Shown piece by piece: positions 46,801 through 61,230 of a DNA stretch of 64,000 nucleotides; the stretch's first letter is position 1, and every line of letters begins with the position of its first letter. The notes under the pieces were generated by a model. The model saw only the letters and a list, made by a program, of their open reading frames with translations. It did no database searches and was not told the DNA's origin. This DNA comes from Coriaria nepalensis (lineage: Eukaryota > Streptophyta > Magnoliopsida > Cucurbitales > Coriariaceae): assembly GCA_027186245.1 (NCBI GenBank), contig CP114484.1:4724501-4788500 (forward strand), read 5' to 3'. Position numbers and translations under genes: made by a program.

Positions 46801-49800
46801 CCAGTCCTTTTTGTGATAGAGCCCCCAGATCCTGATGATTTTGCAGCAGCAGGATCTGTAGCTGAACTAGTTATATGGTCCTGGATGCTCCACAAAACTA
46901 CTGATTTGTCTTTCCCTGCCATTAAATCCAATTTTAAACAATAAGTAGAGTGCAGTATATTTTGTCACCACCAAGAACAAGGCAGCTCAATCATTCAACA
47001 TATATGGCTCAGCAAAATTCAGTAGTCATAGTCCACTGTTGCATTAGCGTAAATTCTGAGATTGGTGGTACCATAAGCACACTCAACATCCTCAAATCCG
47101 GCTTTAACTTGACTCATATCATAATTACTTATCAAATGCAGAAAAAACATTGATTTTAATGAAATTATAAATCTAGATTAGGAAAAGACTTTCAAGATCA
47201 CTTTAAATTATCAGGAATAATGAAACAGATAAGGATCCAACCTCCGGAGAGCACATAAGGTTCAGTTGGGCACATTGCAAGAGCAAATTCTGCATTGTCT
47301 TGATGACCAGTCAAGATCTGTAAAAGATATTTTACTTAAGACTAGTATTAAGAGGGTAACAATTTTCAACAACATACCACCAGATATTTTTATGCAAGCT
47401 AATAAAGAAATTAATCATACTAATATCTGAAGTAACAATGAATTAGTTATTTCACATATTGTGTAGCTTTTTTTGTCACTTTATGAAATCTTTATATTAG
47501 AATTCACCTCGGACAGGATCAGGACTCCAAAAATATCAGGAGCAGTTCTCCATACCATGGCTAATTTTAAGCATGTATCTTAACTAGGTGATGTTAACTG
47601 AAGCTTCCTAAAATAATCAAAATTTCAGAGAAAAAAGAAAACCAGGTTCTCCATACCATACCAGTCGAATATTGGTTCCAGCCGCGAAAAATAAAAAAAC
47701 AAAAGGCATTGTCAGCATTGCTAGAGTACATAAAATATACTAGTTTTATTTTGACTGCCATCTATTATCTTCTGAATCATGTAAATAATGATAACCTATT
47801 CAAGGATACTCCTAAAATTGGTTACTTCATGAGAAGCATTTAATCTTTTGTTCACTTAAACCAACATTTGACTGTAACTTGGATGGATAATGAAATAAAA
47901 AAATGAGAGATGATGATTTAGAAATGATACAAACTCTTAAACAGTTCAAGGATTCCTGTCGTTGAAGAATTCTGAATATTATGTGGAGATTAAAAAAAAT
48001 ACCAAATCTGGACGAGAATTTGTAGCTCCAAGGACAGCATGACGATTAGGTTGAGCTTCAACGTCCCAAATGAGAACCTGGTTTAGATAACAATCAACTG
48101 ATGTTACTAATGCTGCTAATAACAGGATCAGTAACATGAAACATCACTCCATATAAACATTAGAAAAAATATACAGAACACATACATCAGGACTATCAGT
48201 ATGTGTGGCCACAATTTTTGTGTTTTGAGGAAGTTCCCGAATTCTATTTACCTGGAAAATGAGCCATGGTAATGTTAGTATGCATCAAAACAGATGAGAC
48301 TCTTCATAACTCTCAACTACACAAAGCGAAAAAAATTGACTCCAGTTCCATAAACCAAAAAGATATCATGCAATAAAAGTGGGGATGCCTAAATTTCCAA
48401 TCTGTATTCACCTAACGGCGAAGTCAATTTTATCCCACTCTTGAGACAGGGATGTTTTATTTATACCTCTCCAGGATGGATGATGGTCTTGTACTTCTTT
48501 ACAAAGGGTGAACGTGCCTCTTCATTGAACTGACAAATAAAAGAACAAATTACAGTATACAGCATTAAGTTGCATGAACTACAAGAAACTTTAACGTTGG
48601 CTAAGAAAACAATACAAAGATAACAGCACAGAAACGAGTTACCTGAGATATGTGCTCTGCAGCTGCTACCCTGGGTTTGACTACTTCACAATTTGCAATA
48701 ACCAGTGTATTTGGAACACTACCATCAGTCTGTCCAGAAATAATGAAGGAAAAATAAACACAGTACGCACTAAGGATAATCAAGCTGAGGTGAATTTGCA
48801 AGATTAATGTATAAATGATGCCAGGAAACACATAGTGAGCCAAACCGCAAGAACAAGAATAGTGAATCACCTTTCTAGAACTAGGAGAACTGGTAGGAAA
48901 GAAAATGATAAAATTCGACAAAGATATTATTATCACTGATGACAGTTGTGCCTCGATTTCTTAAATGATTCAAGCACAAAGTTCATAATTTCAGTATTAA
49001 CTTAATTTTAGTTTAACAGACAAACTTATTTAGCATCACCCCCACTTGTATGCTGCAATCAAATAACAATTCCAATATAGATACTCTCCTGTGTTACTGA
49101 GTTTCCCACTAATCTATTGAGTTGACTTGAATCAGAAAGTAATAGCATTTGAGATCTAGAAGTACTTTAAATACCCTTAAATCTGAAAAGTTAGCTCGTT
49201 AGTAATCATAACTTCTAGCAGCCACCAGAAAATGGGATAAGAACAGACGATTGCCAAGGCATAATTTATGCTAAATGATTATTTTCGACCTCAACAGTAC
49301 TTGCCTGTTCAGAAAGGTAGAGACGCTGGCGATTCTTGTAAGTTGCTTGCTCAAGCTGAGGACCCCACCTAGAACCCAGAGCAGCGTTAACAAATCAATT
49401 AGCCAAATAATACCACCATACACCAAAATCAAAATGTAAACAAATAGAAGTAACGAAAATGAAGTAGGAAACAAGAACTACTCCTAAAAAAAATTTCAAG
49501 CATTCTATCAATGCACAACGTTACACGTATAAAGCCCTATGAAAAAAGACTGCACATGGCCAAGAAATGAAGAGAAATTTAGAACGCACAACATTCAAGT
49601 ACTCTGTGAAGAAAAAAAAAGAACGGAGCGGGAAAAGCAGGGGAAAAAAACCCTAGAAAACGAACGTGATGCAGTATACTAGGTTTTCGTGCTAGAAAAA
49701 CGAAAATGAGATGAACGAAAAGAGAGAAAAGTGAGCACCGGCAAGAAAGAGAAGGCCAGACGAGGTTGTGGTTGGCGAGCCAGTCATAGAGAACAGGAAC

Positions 49801-49968
49801 GAGCGACTTCCACTGAGTGTACCTATCGTCGACGGAAGGTTGTTGCTGAGACTTCATCTTCTTCGTCTGCTGCTCGTCTTTCTTCTCCTCCTTCGGCTTC
49901 GGCTTTCGCCCTCTCGTCTCCTTCTTCTTCACAACTTGCTGCTGCTGCTGCGGCGAGTGCGCGTCCAT
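43863..49968 (-). CDS. FVE: WD-40 protein MSI4/FVE (histone-binding chromatin factor), 15 exons
   Basis: Exons: 49739-49968, 49305-49368, 48643-48729, 48467-48529, 48186-48251, 48003-48077, 47242-47317, 46699-46915, 46503-46584, 45757-45830, 45513-45624, 45312-45386, 45005-45072, 44442-44541, 43863-43964. They sum to 1491 bp, 496 aa, one frame throughout; Arabidopsis FVE is about 507 aa. The N-terminus is poly-Gln then Lys/Arg-rich (nuclear localisation). The histone-H4-binding helix is DDRYTQWKSLVPVLYDWLAN, followed by WD repeats (for example VLIWDVEAQPNRHAVLG, SVVLWSIQDH, CLILWDARVG, SVRMFDRRN, LLNIWDYDK) and the C-terminal RMSDLIYRPEDEVLAELEKF. FVE works in histone deacetylase and Polycomb complexes, represses FLC in the autonomous flowering pathway and acts in cold response. 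Intron 2 has a GC donor; intron 9 carries a TRIM-like element; intron 14 an 80-bp tandem duplication. All exons are intact. Confidence 0.97.
44209..44367. repeat. 80-bp tandem duplication in FVE intron 14
   Basis: The segment starting ATACTTGAATAAAAGACATT at 44211 recurs at 44291 (ATACTTAAATAAAAGTCATT) with about 90% identity, ending GTAGGTGATTCAATTCTT in both copies. It is purely intronic. Confidence 0.88.
45979..46290 (-). mobile_element. TRIM-like miniature LTR retrotransposon in FVE intron 9
   Basis: Two direct repeats of 83 bp (45979-46061 and 46208-46290, high identity, both containing GGCACATCAATTTTATCTAT) flank a 146-bp interior. On the minus strand the interior starts with TGGTATCAAGAG (primer-site-like, next to the 5' repeat) and ends with GTGAGGGGGAG (polypurine tract, next to the 3' repeat). 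Repeat ends are inverted (TATTAA and TTAATA). Flanking 5-mers are GTATA and GCATA, one mismatch. No coding sequence. This order is that of a terminal-repeat retrotransposon in miniature, in the same orientation as the gene. Confidence 0.82.
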
Positions 49969-50136
49969 GGAAGAAGCTCTGCTATTTTTACTCGGCGGAT
50001 TTCTAGAAAACCTTTCTTTAATGTTCCCCACACCCGGTCCTACCTCTTCGGAGCAGCTCTCTCCCTCTACTGACTGTCCAACCCTCGCTCTGTCGAGTAG
50101 TGAAAATAAGACATTATTCCCTACGCTGCGATACAA

Positions 50137-50819
50137 CTGAGAGTGGGTGTTTTAAGACACGCGTCAGTAGACTATTGTTGTAGATTTGTGGTGGTCGTTT
50201 TTTCTGCGAAATGAACGTTTGATCTAACGGTGTTACCATTTTGAACGGTCCTGATCATTTTCGCTAACTTGCTATTTGAAATTTTGAACGTTGTGAAGAA
50301 AATAGAGGAGTTACAATTAAATCTTCTTTATCAAAAAGAAACATATGAAAAAAAAAATTATATATATATATATATATGACACACATTGTCCACAAAATTT
50401 AGATTGTTACACAAGTAAATGTAAAGGTTAAAATTATTTGAAATTTTAATATGTTTAAAATAAATTTAAAATTATTATATTTAAAAAAAATTTTAAATAG
50501 TTAAACTCACAATATCACTAAATAAATTTAGAATATAATTTCAAACATTAGGTAAAAGATTTCAACTTAAAACTAATTCAGAAAGTCATACTTATCCAAC
50601 CGTTTGAGCAATCCTAAATATTCATATTTTCACTAGAACCATAATTCATACGGCCAACAAAACTATTGACACCAAATTATCTGCAAATTCCACTTGTCGT
50701 CGCTAACCCACTGCATCGGCCTCAACCCACTGTCATCGTTTGTTAAAAACTTAGAAAATGATAGGGAGACCAAAAAAAACAAAAGCCCAAGCTCGAACAA
50801 AGTCGCTGACATAGCAATC
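50137..50819. other. Upstream region of FVE
   Basis: The first about 150 bp upstream of the FVE start contains the probable leader. No TATA box stands out. Beyond that, AT-rich sequence with an AT microsatellite at about 50359-50378. Confidence 0.4.
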
Positions 50820-52400
50820 CCTCCACATCTCTATTATGGTCTCAAATACATAATCTAAGATACTAAACTTTATCGTGATATATAATAAATGAACATATAA
50901 TATTAATTCTAAGATAATTGAATGTACATAATAAATAGATTAATGTATTTACTATTATTAAACAAATAATAATATCGTTAATATTTACAAATAAGATTGT
51001 ATCTCATAAAATGTATACTTATCGGGTCAACCTGATTGGTTTGACGGATATACACTTTTAATCTCACACTTTCACTAAATCAATCATTTTAAAATCATCT
51101 AGCTTCTGCTAAAAAGTCGTTTAATCATTGGATCCACTATGTTATTATTTATATCGACTTTCTCTATATTCATGTTCACATTTCGAACTATTAGATTAAG
51201 TAAGAAAGTAGTAACACGTGTTTGGACTTCGATGAGACTTAATTTCCTCTTGCTTGTACTATTTATCATAATTATCATAGTCAACTATTACTAGATTATT
51301 AATGATGGGAATCACATCAAGTCTAGTCATGCACTTTTCATCCAAAATACAACTTTTACTACTCTTAAAGTTATAAAGTTTTAACTTTTATCGCTCCTTT
51401 AATATAAGCGAACAAACAAAAATAAAACTGATTTATTATCATCGATATCCAATTGAAAGTTAGAGTGTGAAATCTTAATTTTCAATTTGGACACTCCATA
51501 AAATTAAGAATGTATTATATGTCCTTCTAAATCAATTAAGGATATTATTCTTAACATCATCTCATGCTTATCAACCTGATTGCCTTGAGCCTATTCATAA
51601 TTCTTTAGAGCATATGTTATATCTAGTTGCATACATAATATAACATATTCATGTTATACCTCTCTTTTCATGTTTTAGTTGACATCTCTTAAAAGAGGCG
51701 GATCCATTGACTCATTGATAAAAGTCACCTCATAAAATCCTTAATGTTAAACATCTTTTGCAATTTTACCTATATATGTTGATTGGGTAAAGTCAAGCAA
51801 TCTTTTGAATATATCTTTATAGATCTCAACAAAAGATCATTTACCTAAATTTTAGGGAGGGTTATTTTAATAACAATAGTTAACATATTATAACATAGAT
51901 GCCTAATTACCTAATAAGTTATATGTCAACTATGTAAGGAATTTATGACATTTCTTTTATACTCTTACTAACCTTTGTATACACAGAAGGACTATATTCA
52001 TTTTTAATGAGATCAAATGATTTGGTTGTTTCGTTGAAACATATGTCCTAATTTTAAGATGTTTGTTTCAATCCATGAATATAGCTTATATAACTTCTTT
52101 GTGTAATTTCACGTGAAACCCTTGAATTGTGTCATCTATATTTCAACTCTTGGTCACCGCTTATAATAACATTATTTAACATTTTCTTGCTAGATTTGAT
52201 AATCATGGTCGGTTGCAAGCTCAAACAATATATGTGCACCCTTCAGAAATATTCCTTCAAGTGCATCTACCAAGGACTATACTTGGTAGGCGTGAATGGA
52301 ATCCATTTTGAGTCTCATAAATTAGATCTATTTCTCAAAATTTGAGCTATAATAGCCTTAGATTATATCATAAAGTCATTATCTATGATTAGACCTTTAC
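50820..52400 (-). pseudogene. Ty1/Copia relic (RT to RNase H plus start of the 3' LTR), second copy of family
   Basis: Minus-strand code from 52345 down reads LKMDSIHAYQV and SLVDALEGI (the EMDSMHxNQVWxLVDxPEG segment before the RT). Decayed RT follows (for example FDLIKNEYSPSVYTKVSKS at about 51960-52030). RNase H remnants include IEKVDINNNIVDPMIKRLFS at 51099-51160. The last 100 bp (about 50820-50915) match the start of the long LTR at 38795, and 50.9-51.45 kb parallels 38.8-39.42 kb throughout. It is more decayed than the first copy. No 5' part or LTR pair. Confidence 0.82.
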
Positions 52401-52513
52401 TAAGATTTTCTACTACAAATTTGTGCCATTAGGGTCCACCAGAAAAAAAAAAATACTAGATCTGCTAATTGGTTGTGCATTCTGAGCGTTCACAGTTGCC
52501 TCTTTCAAAGACG

Positions 52514-52742
52514 TCTCATATGTTGACTCAAAGAGTATAGAATTCTTAGTTTGCAATCATTTTGTGGTTCTTGAATTTCTTTAAGTTCTATCATACTCAC
52601 ACTAGTTCTTTCAAAAAGAAAAATTATCTCATATGTTGACTCAAAGAGTATAGAATTCTTAGTTTGCAATCATTTTGTGGTTCTTGAATTTCTTTAAGTT
52701 CTATCATACTCACACTAGTTCTTTCAAAAAGAAAAATTATCT
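52514..52742. repeat. 113-bp perfect tandem duplication
   Basis: The unit starting TCTCATATGTTGACTCAAAG at 52514 is repeated from 52627 without any difference that I could see by eye, ending GAAAAATTAT both times. It lies within or beside the decayed Copia relic, so the duplication is much younger than the element. Confidence 0.93.
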
Positions 52743-52979
52743 ATGAGAAAGTAGTGGTTCACATAACAAATATCTTTTGGTATAGAGCATGATGGAAACA
52801 ATATCTTAACATCCCTTCAAGATATCCTATAAAATAATACATTTCAAATCTTACCTCTAATCTTATCTCCATATCATAATATGGTTCAATTACATTCTTT
52901 TACCACTCCATATCTCATATGACATAGAAAAGAAATTTACTTTATAACTTATATAGATTCAGACTAATTCACATGAGTA

Positions 52980-53940
52980 AATGACTCTATCAGATCACCC
53001 GATTGGCTTGACAGGTAGTGATCTATTAAACGATAATACATGTTGGAATTTGATGTCTTAGCCTTAAATTTATTCTATTTAATGATAATAACTGGTGGAT
53101 TGATCTATTTAATAATAAGGTAATGAATGAATGATAATAGAATCATAATTTATCTATTTACTAATCATAGAATCACATTTGTGTCCATGACAAAAAATAC
53201 ATTTTATTGATCTGCATGTTGAACGAATGATTTGCAAATTTGCATATTGAATAATGATAAAAATTTATTTGTATGCATTGATCTGCTTAATAATATAATA
53301 CTTGCTGAAATTGGATGCCTTCAGTATTGGATTAAATGTTAGATTTGATCCGTTAAATAATAGTAATTGATTCATTGATCAGTTAAATATTTATTGATTC
53401 ATGAATTTATTGAATAAAAAAAAAGTTGTAATCATTGATTTACGGACTGAATGAAAATAAAAATACATTGAATCACATTTGTAACCATGTTATTATCTAT
53501 TAATGTAAATACATTGATCTACATATTTATGTTGTTGTTTGATCTAACCTCATTCTGTTGCAGATTATTTAAAAATCAGAAAGTATTTCATATGTGAAAT
53601 TTTTACCCTTGGCAGACCAAGTACTTGATGCTGTTATCCTAAGGAAAACAAATATTGATTTATGTTCTAGTTTGATTCAACAACTTTTTCATTTTTGTCC
53701 ATGACTTGTTCTTCTTCTATTTGTACCGATTGATTAAAAATTAGTTGATGTCTCATGGTTAATCAATGTATTCGATTGTCAATATTTCTCATGCTTTGTC
53801 ATTATACATGACAGAACAAGCATTATACATGACAGCCCAGTTTTGTCATTCTCAAGCAATGTATTTGACTGTAGTTGGTTGATTGAATGTGTTTGTATAA
53901 TTGATTGAAGTTGAAATGTAGTTTGATAGTATTGTCATGG
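52980..53940. other. AT-rich repeat-like stretch left of the Harbinger relic
   Basis: Words such as TTGATCTATTTAATAATA, ATTGATCTGC and AATCACATTTGTGTCCATG recur with variation between 53090 and 53480. This resembles subterminal repeats of a DNA transposon, but no terminal inverted repeat was found. No gene seen. Confidence 0.4.
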
Positions 53941-56430
53941 CTCAACTAAGAGTTGAAAAAAAGAAGAAATCGAAATGTCCTCGTCGTGTTTGCTCTTTAT
54001 TATTGCCTCATTTTTTCTTATCACTTTGTGAGGTGTTTTCATGGCATTTGTATGAGATTGATTGATATGGAGAAGAAAATGCAATTTACGGACATTGAGA
54101 ATCCTTGGATTTTTTGGGAAGTAGGGAGCATATGACCATTTTGATTTAGGCGAATGATATAATTTGCCATGACCACATTAGAATGAATAGGCGTGACTTC
54201 ACCGAACTGTGTGAAACCCTTCCAAGTAGAGGTGGACTAAGACACACAATGAATATGTTGGTCGATGAACAAGTTGCGATTGCTCAATATATCTTAACAT
54301 ATGATATTAAGTATAGGATAATATGTTATGTCGTCCTACATTCAATCATTAATCTATACTATAAATTTATTAGAAGACTGTAACCTATATAAGAAAACTC
54401 TCAAGATGGTCGATGAGAATGGTTAAAAGTAAGCACAATTTGAAGTTTAAGTTAGTGTCTTAATACTAGTAGTAAACTAAGGAAAATCACAGTCTTAGTT
54501 ATGTTCATATAAAACTACCTAAGTGCATTAGATGAGACCTATATTTTTATTTGAGTTCTTACAAAGGACAAATCTCATTATAAGACTTGTAAGGGTGAAA
54601 TCTCAACAAATGTCCTTGGAGTTTGTTCCCACAATTCATATATGCTTTGACTAGTTAGGAGAGTTCAGCCACATATAATAGAGTATTAAAATGTGTCATG
54701 GTGCAAAATAATGGTTTAAGAATATCTAGAGGGTTCTATTACTTATGTGACGAGGAGTATATAAATGGAGAGGGATTTTTTACCTCAATATGGAACAACA
54801 GTTCTACTTAAATTAATGGGAAGATGGCCGCCTACCTACTACTCCGAAAGAACTATACAATCATTGTTATTCATCTACTATGAACGTTATTGAGCGGTGT
54901 TTAGATTTTGATGAGATGGGGTGTTTTAAGAGGTCAGCCAATTTTTCCCTCTAAGATTCAAAATCAGATTGTAATGGTTAGTGTTGAACTGACATTGTAC
55001 TAAACGATGTAGTTTGGTTACATTAATTATTGTTTTCAAATATTGTTTGGTATGTGATGTGGATGTTTTATGTTACCCTTAAGTAATTTAATTAATGTTC
55101 TTATTGCCAGTCTTGATGAATATACCTTACGACATTATTTTTTCAAGTAATTTACTTACTATTCTTATTGGAAGTATTGATGAATGATTGAGGTGTATTT
55201 TCCTTGCATTGTACTTTATCATAGTTCTAGTCTTCGACATCTATTAGATCTGTGCAGATTATTACTTTTGCATTTCCTGATGCGTTACATTTCCAAAAAC
55301 TCCTCGAAGCATATATACGACAAGTAAATAGTGATTTTTCATTAATTTAAAGAACTTCTCAGTACTATACAATTATAGAATAGTTTGGAGTTATACTAAA
55401 CAATACTATTATCTGTTGCAGATTTCTATCCCCTACTTCTTGTTTCTTTCATGTCTATTATATTTGATCTTATGAGAATTAATATATTATGTATTGTGTT
55501 ATTAATTGTACTATTTCTCTGAAAGTTCACTTTGTTTTTTTAATTTTTATTTCCATAGGAAATGGATCTATCAATGGAAACAGAAAATATTATGGAAACA
55601 ACGAGGGGACCTGGAAAGAACAAGGAGGTGTGGACAGACCAAAAAGATAATCGATGCTCTGTTGGATGGAAAAAGGCTTGCAAGATGCACTGCTCAAAAT
55701 GGATTGAAGGGGAGATACATAACTGAAGTGGAAGAGAATTGAGTGTGTGCTTGCCAGTGCAAGAATTCTTGCCGACTCGTACAACAAGTTGCAGATGAAA
55801 AGCATGAAAGCAAGATTCCACATAGTCAGGGATCTACTTAACCTTTTAGGTTTCGGTTGGGACAAGGAAAGAAAATGTGTAGTTATTGACACGTCGGTTT
55901 GGGATGAGTATTTATCTGTTATGGTACTTAAAAATCTTTATTAATTTAATTGACTGGCTGTTGATGATAATTTTGACTGATTTTTTTATTAATATCTTGA
56001 CTATATGTTAATTAATTTTGACTGGTTGTTAATGAATATTTTGACTAGTTGATTGGTTGGCAATATATTTTTTTTTTATATCAATTGTTTATTACTTAGG
56101 TAGAAAACTGTTAGAAATATGTTTAAGGTTTACGTCTAAGAAAAGTTAATTGCATGAAAAATTTATCGTTTAGCAATGCCTATCTATGAGTGATTTGGGT
56201 GTAACATCAAGAATGCAATATTGAAGCTAGTCGGGGATAAGCGTCGTGAGCATAGGGTTGATGTGACAAATGAGTTTCAAGCATTGCTAATCAAATTCCG
56301 TGAGACTATGCAAATGGCTCGCTTTTTGGCTATAGATAATGGCTTTTGGATATTTACAACTTATTTAAAGAGGATGATGTCAAGATCGATTATATGAAAG
56401 AGATGTTGGGAGGAAATCAACCTTAACTAG
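53940..56430 (+). mobile_element. PIF/Harbinger transposon relic with transposase and Myb/SANT-like frames
   Basis: Transposase part: RMNRRDFTELCETLPSRGGL (about 54180), RHTMNMLVDEQVAIAQYILT, then RLPTTPKELYNHCYSS and MNVIERC (about 54815-54900), in changing frames with stops. Second gene: ETTRGPGKNKEVWTDQKDN (about 55600) and, across frames, ALLDGKRLARCTAQNGLKGR, YITEVEEN, LLNLLGFGWDKERKCVVID, SVWDEYL (to about 55915). That is the Myb/SANT-like DNA-binding domain that accompanies PIF/Harbinger transposases. The two-gene order on one strand fits the superfamily. Catalytic core is incomplete and element ends were not identified. Confidence 0.78.
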
Positions 56431-57089
56431 TTATGGACACGGTACTTTGACAATTAGATATTTATCTAGTAATTTATTAATATATCGACGTTATGGGATA
56501 CTTAGATGTAGTAAGTTTTGATTGATCCTTTGTTGGATGAAAATTAATTTTGTGTTAGTTGGATCCTATTAGCTTTTTGTGGATCATTTTTTTGGTTGAT
56601 TTGGAAAAATGGAAAATCCCGTTAGTAGATGCTGATATAACTTTGTTGTACGCTGGAACTTTTTTTTTTCCGGTTAAAATGGGAACAAGATGATGTTATT
56701 TTTCATTTAGTTTGGAATGAAAGATGATGCCACTTTTGTTGTAATTGGCATGTTCAGGTCCTTAATTCATATCAAATTGTTCAATTGGTCTAGTGTTTAA
56801 CTCTTCCATTATAAAAGAGTTCCCATATTAGGTTAGATATATTGGTGTTTAACAATTGAAAATTAGCTTTTCCTCAAGGAAGAACATGAAAGGTCCAATG
56901 TATAAGCTGGTGAATCTTCTCGAACTCAGAGCATAAGAGTTATTTCAAAAATCGATATTTAGTTTCTCAATCCAAACAGACTACACCAAGATTTAGATTG
57001 ATAGATATGAATATAAAATTCATCCGAAATTCTCGTAAGCATTAATCAACTTAAAACATAAATCAAATAATTAAGAGTATCATGAATAT

Positions 57090-57635
57090 TGAGAATATTT
57101 AAGAGCTGCAAAATATAATCAAAAGTTTAATTATAGTGATGGAATGGATATTGAGAATATCTTAAACTACTCTAGAGAAAATAACACAATTTTAGAGATG
57201 CTAACTGATGAACTGATAATTAAGAGTATTATGAAAAATGATAAAATACTTAAGTTATAGATGATAGTTCTACTATGGATCATATTTTGTGAAAAGATGT
57301 TCTCAAAACTGTGATGAAATTAAATAATTTTGTATTACAGTATGAGAAAATTATATTAGAAATTCTTACAATATTATAAAAAGTTATAGATGAAATCCAA
57401 GCAAATGTCAATTTTAAGAAAAAAAAACAATTAGTGATTGATTCATATTTTAGGAAGGTCTTATAATTAAATCATAAATATCATATATTAAGAAATTATT
57501 ATATATATTTTTCGTGATATATATGAATTTTTTAAAATACATTATTTTATAAATTTAATAAATTATTAATTTAGACTAATAAAAATTATTATTTAAATGA
57601 AATTATTAATTTATTGATATTCTACTATATTTTAA
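57090..57635 (+). pseudogene. Pogo/Tigger-like transposase C-terminal relic with right terminus
   Basis: Plus-strand translation shows LNNFVLQYEKIILEILTIL, then KVIDEIQANVNFKKKKQLVI and DSYFRKVL: the tail of plant pogo-like transposases. It is followed by TTTATTGATATTCTACTATA (about 57611-57630), an imperfect match to the complement of the terminus at 35082. The whole block is the inverted homologue of 35090-35650. Frameshifts and stops upstream; left end not found. Confidence 0.72.
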
Positions 57636-57985
57636 AGATAACTAGTTTATTGAAATTTTCAAAATATTATTTTCTTAAAAATTATTAACCTCGAATTGCT
57701 TATTATCCACTGGACTCATATGTATATATATTTTTAATTATTCTTTAATAAGTTTTATATCACGAGGGCTCCGAATTATAATTTCACCTAAACTTGAATT
57801 ATATAATTACATACATTCTGAACATACAAACAGAAATACACAGGAAAAAACATGTGTTCTTATTATTCCCAAGAATTACATATATGGGCATCTAAACTCA
57901 TAGACATAAGATGTATGAGCACCAAATAAAACCTATATATTGATAACTAGCATATAGTTATATATTAACAAACCACAGTCCATCA

Positions 57986-60429
<2,444 letters not shown>

Positions 60430-61110
60430 ATTATAGTATTTGGTTGAAGATCGAAAATCTTTTTGTTATGTTTCAATAGAGAAAAAGAGAGAGGAGAAGC
60501 GAAAGAGAAGTCGGATGGCTACGTCTATATATATGTGTAAATTAATCTAGGCCAATAAATTAAACATGCATTAACGATGGATACAATATTTGGTGACGAA
60601 ATTCCGTGCTGGTATCTTGGGATATAATTTTTTTTTTATTTTTTTTTTTAATTTTCCTTCCTTTTTTCTAAAGATCACATATGGTAGAATTTTATTTTTC
60701 TTTCTGTCCCTCATGTCTTGTATTGCTCTAGTCAACCAAAGATATGGTTAGAAATCTAATCTGATTCCAAATGGATGCATATGCCCTATTCTTAATTAGC
60801 ATAGAAAGTCAATTAATACATTGAATACCAATGAACCAAATGAAAGACAAAGAAAAAAACAAAATGCAAAGACCAATTTCTAAAGAACTAAATTAAAAAC
60901 ATTAATACTAGGATTGAGTGGTGGGTATAATGAATGGTAATATTGGGATTTCTTTTCCTTTTTTTTTTTATTTTTTTTTTATTTTTCTCTTTCAAATCTC
61001 ACCATTAACACAAAGACATCTTACTTTCATAGTATAGACTAATAGACCATGAAAATTATAATAAATTGGTGACACCATTTGGAAGGAACGTTATAACAAA
61101 ACATAAGCAA
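60430..61110. other. CKX upstream region
   Basis: The leader begins with a GA-rich run (about 60478-60510). TATATATATG at about 60525-60535 is a possible TATA region about 100 bp from the start codon. Poly-T runs are at about 60629-60650 and 60958-60980. No gene. Confidence 0.45.
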
Positions 61111-61117
61111 TATATAC

Positions 61118-61230
61118 ATACATAGTCTATCACTAATTAAAAATCTTCTAATTCCAAGGTGATAATATTCAATTGGGATCAGATTAAGTTTTTCTCTGCT
61201 TATAAGTGTTACATTATTTGGGGTAATAAG
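61118..61230 (-). pseudogene. Relic of a second CKX gene (3' end only)
   Basis: CATAGTCTATCACTAATTAA onward (61120-61200) parallels the 3' end of the intact CKX gene at 57974-58050, including the sequence beyond the stop codon. In the CKX frame the minus strand reads DPN, stop, ILSPWN, stop, KIFN, stop, against DPKKILSPGQKIFN in the intact gene, with a shift just upstream. Only about 100 bp remain. This is in the same orientation, just upstream of the intact gene, as expected from an old tandem duplication. Confidence 0.85.

Noticed and set aside
49768..50073. Plus-strand frames opposite FVE exon 1
   Set aside because: Leu/Ser/Arg-rich shadows of the Gln/Lys-rich FVE N-terminus on the other strand.
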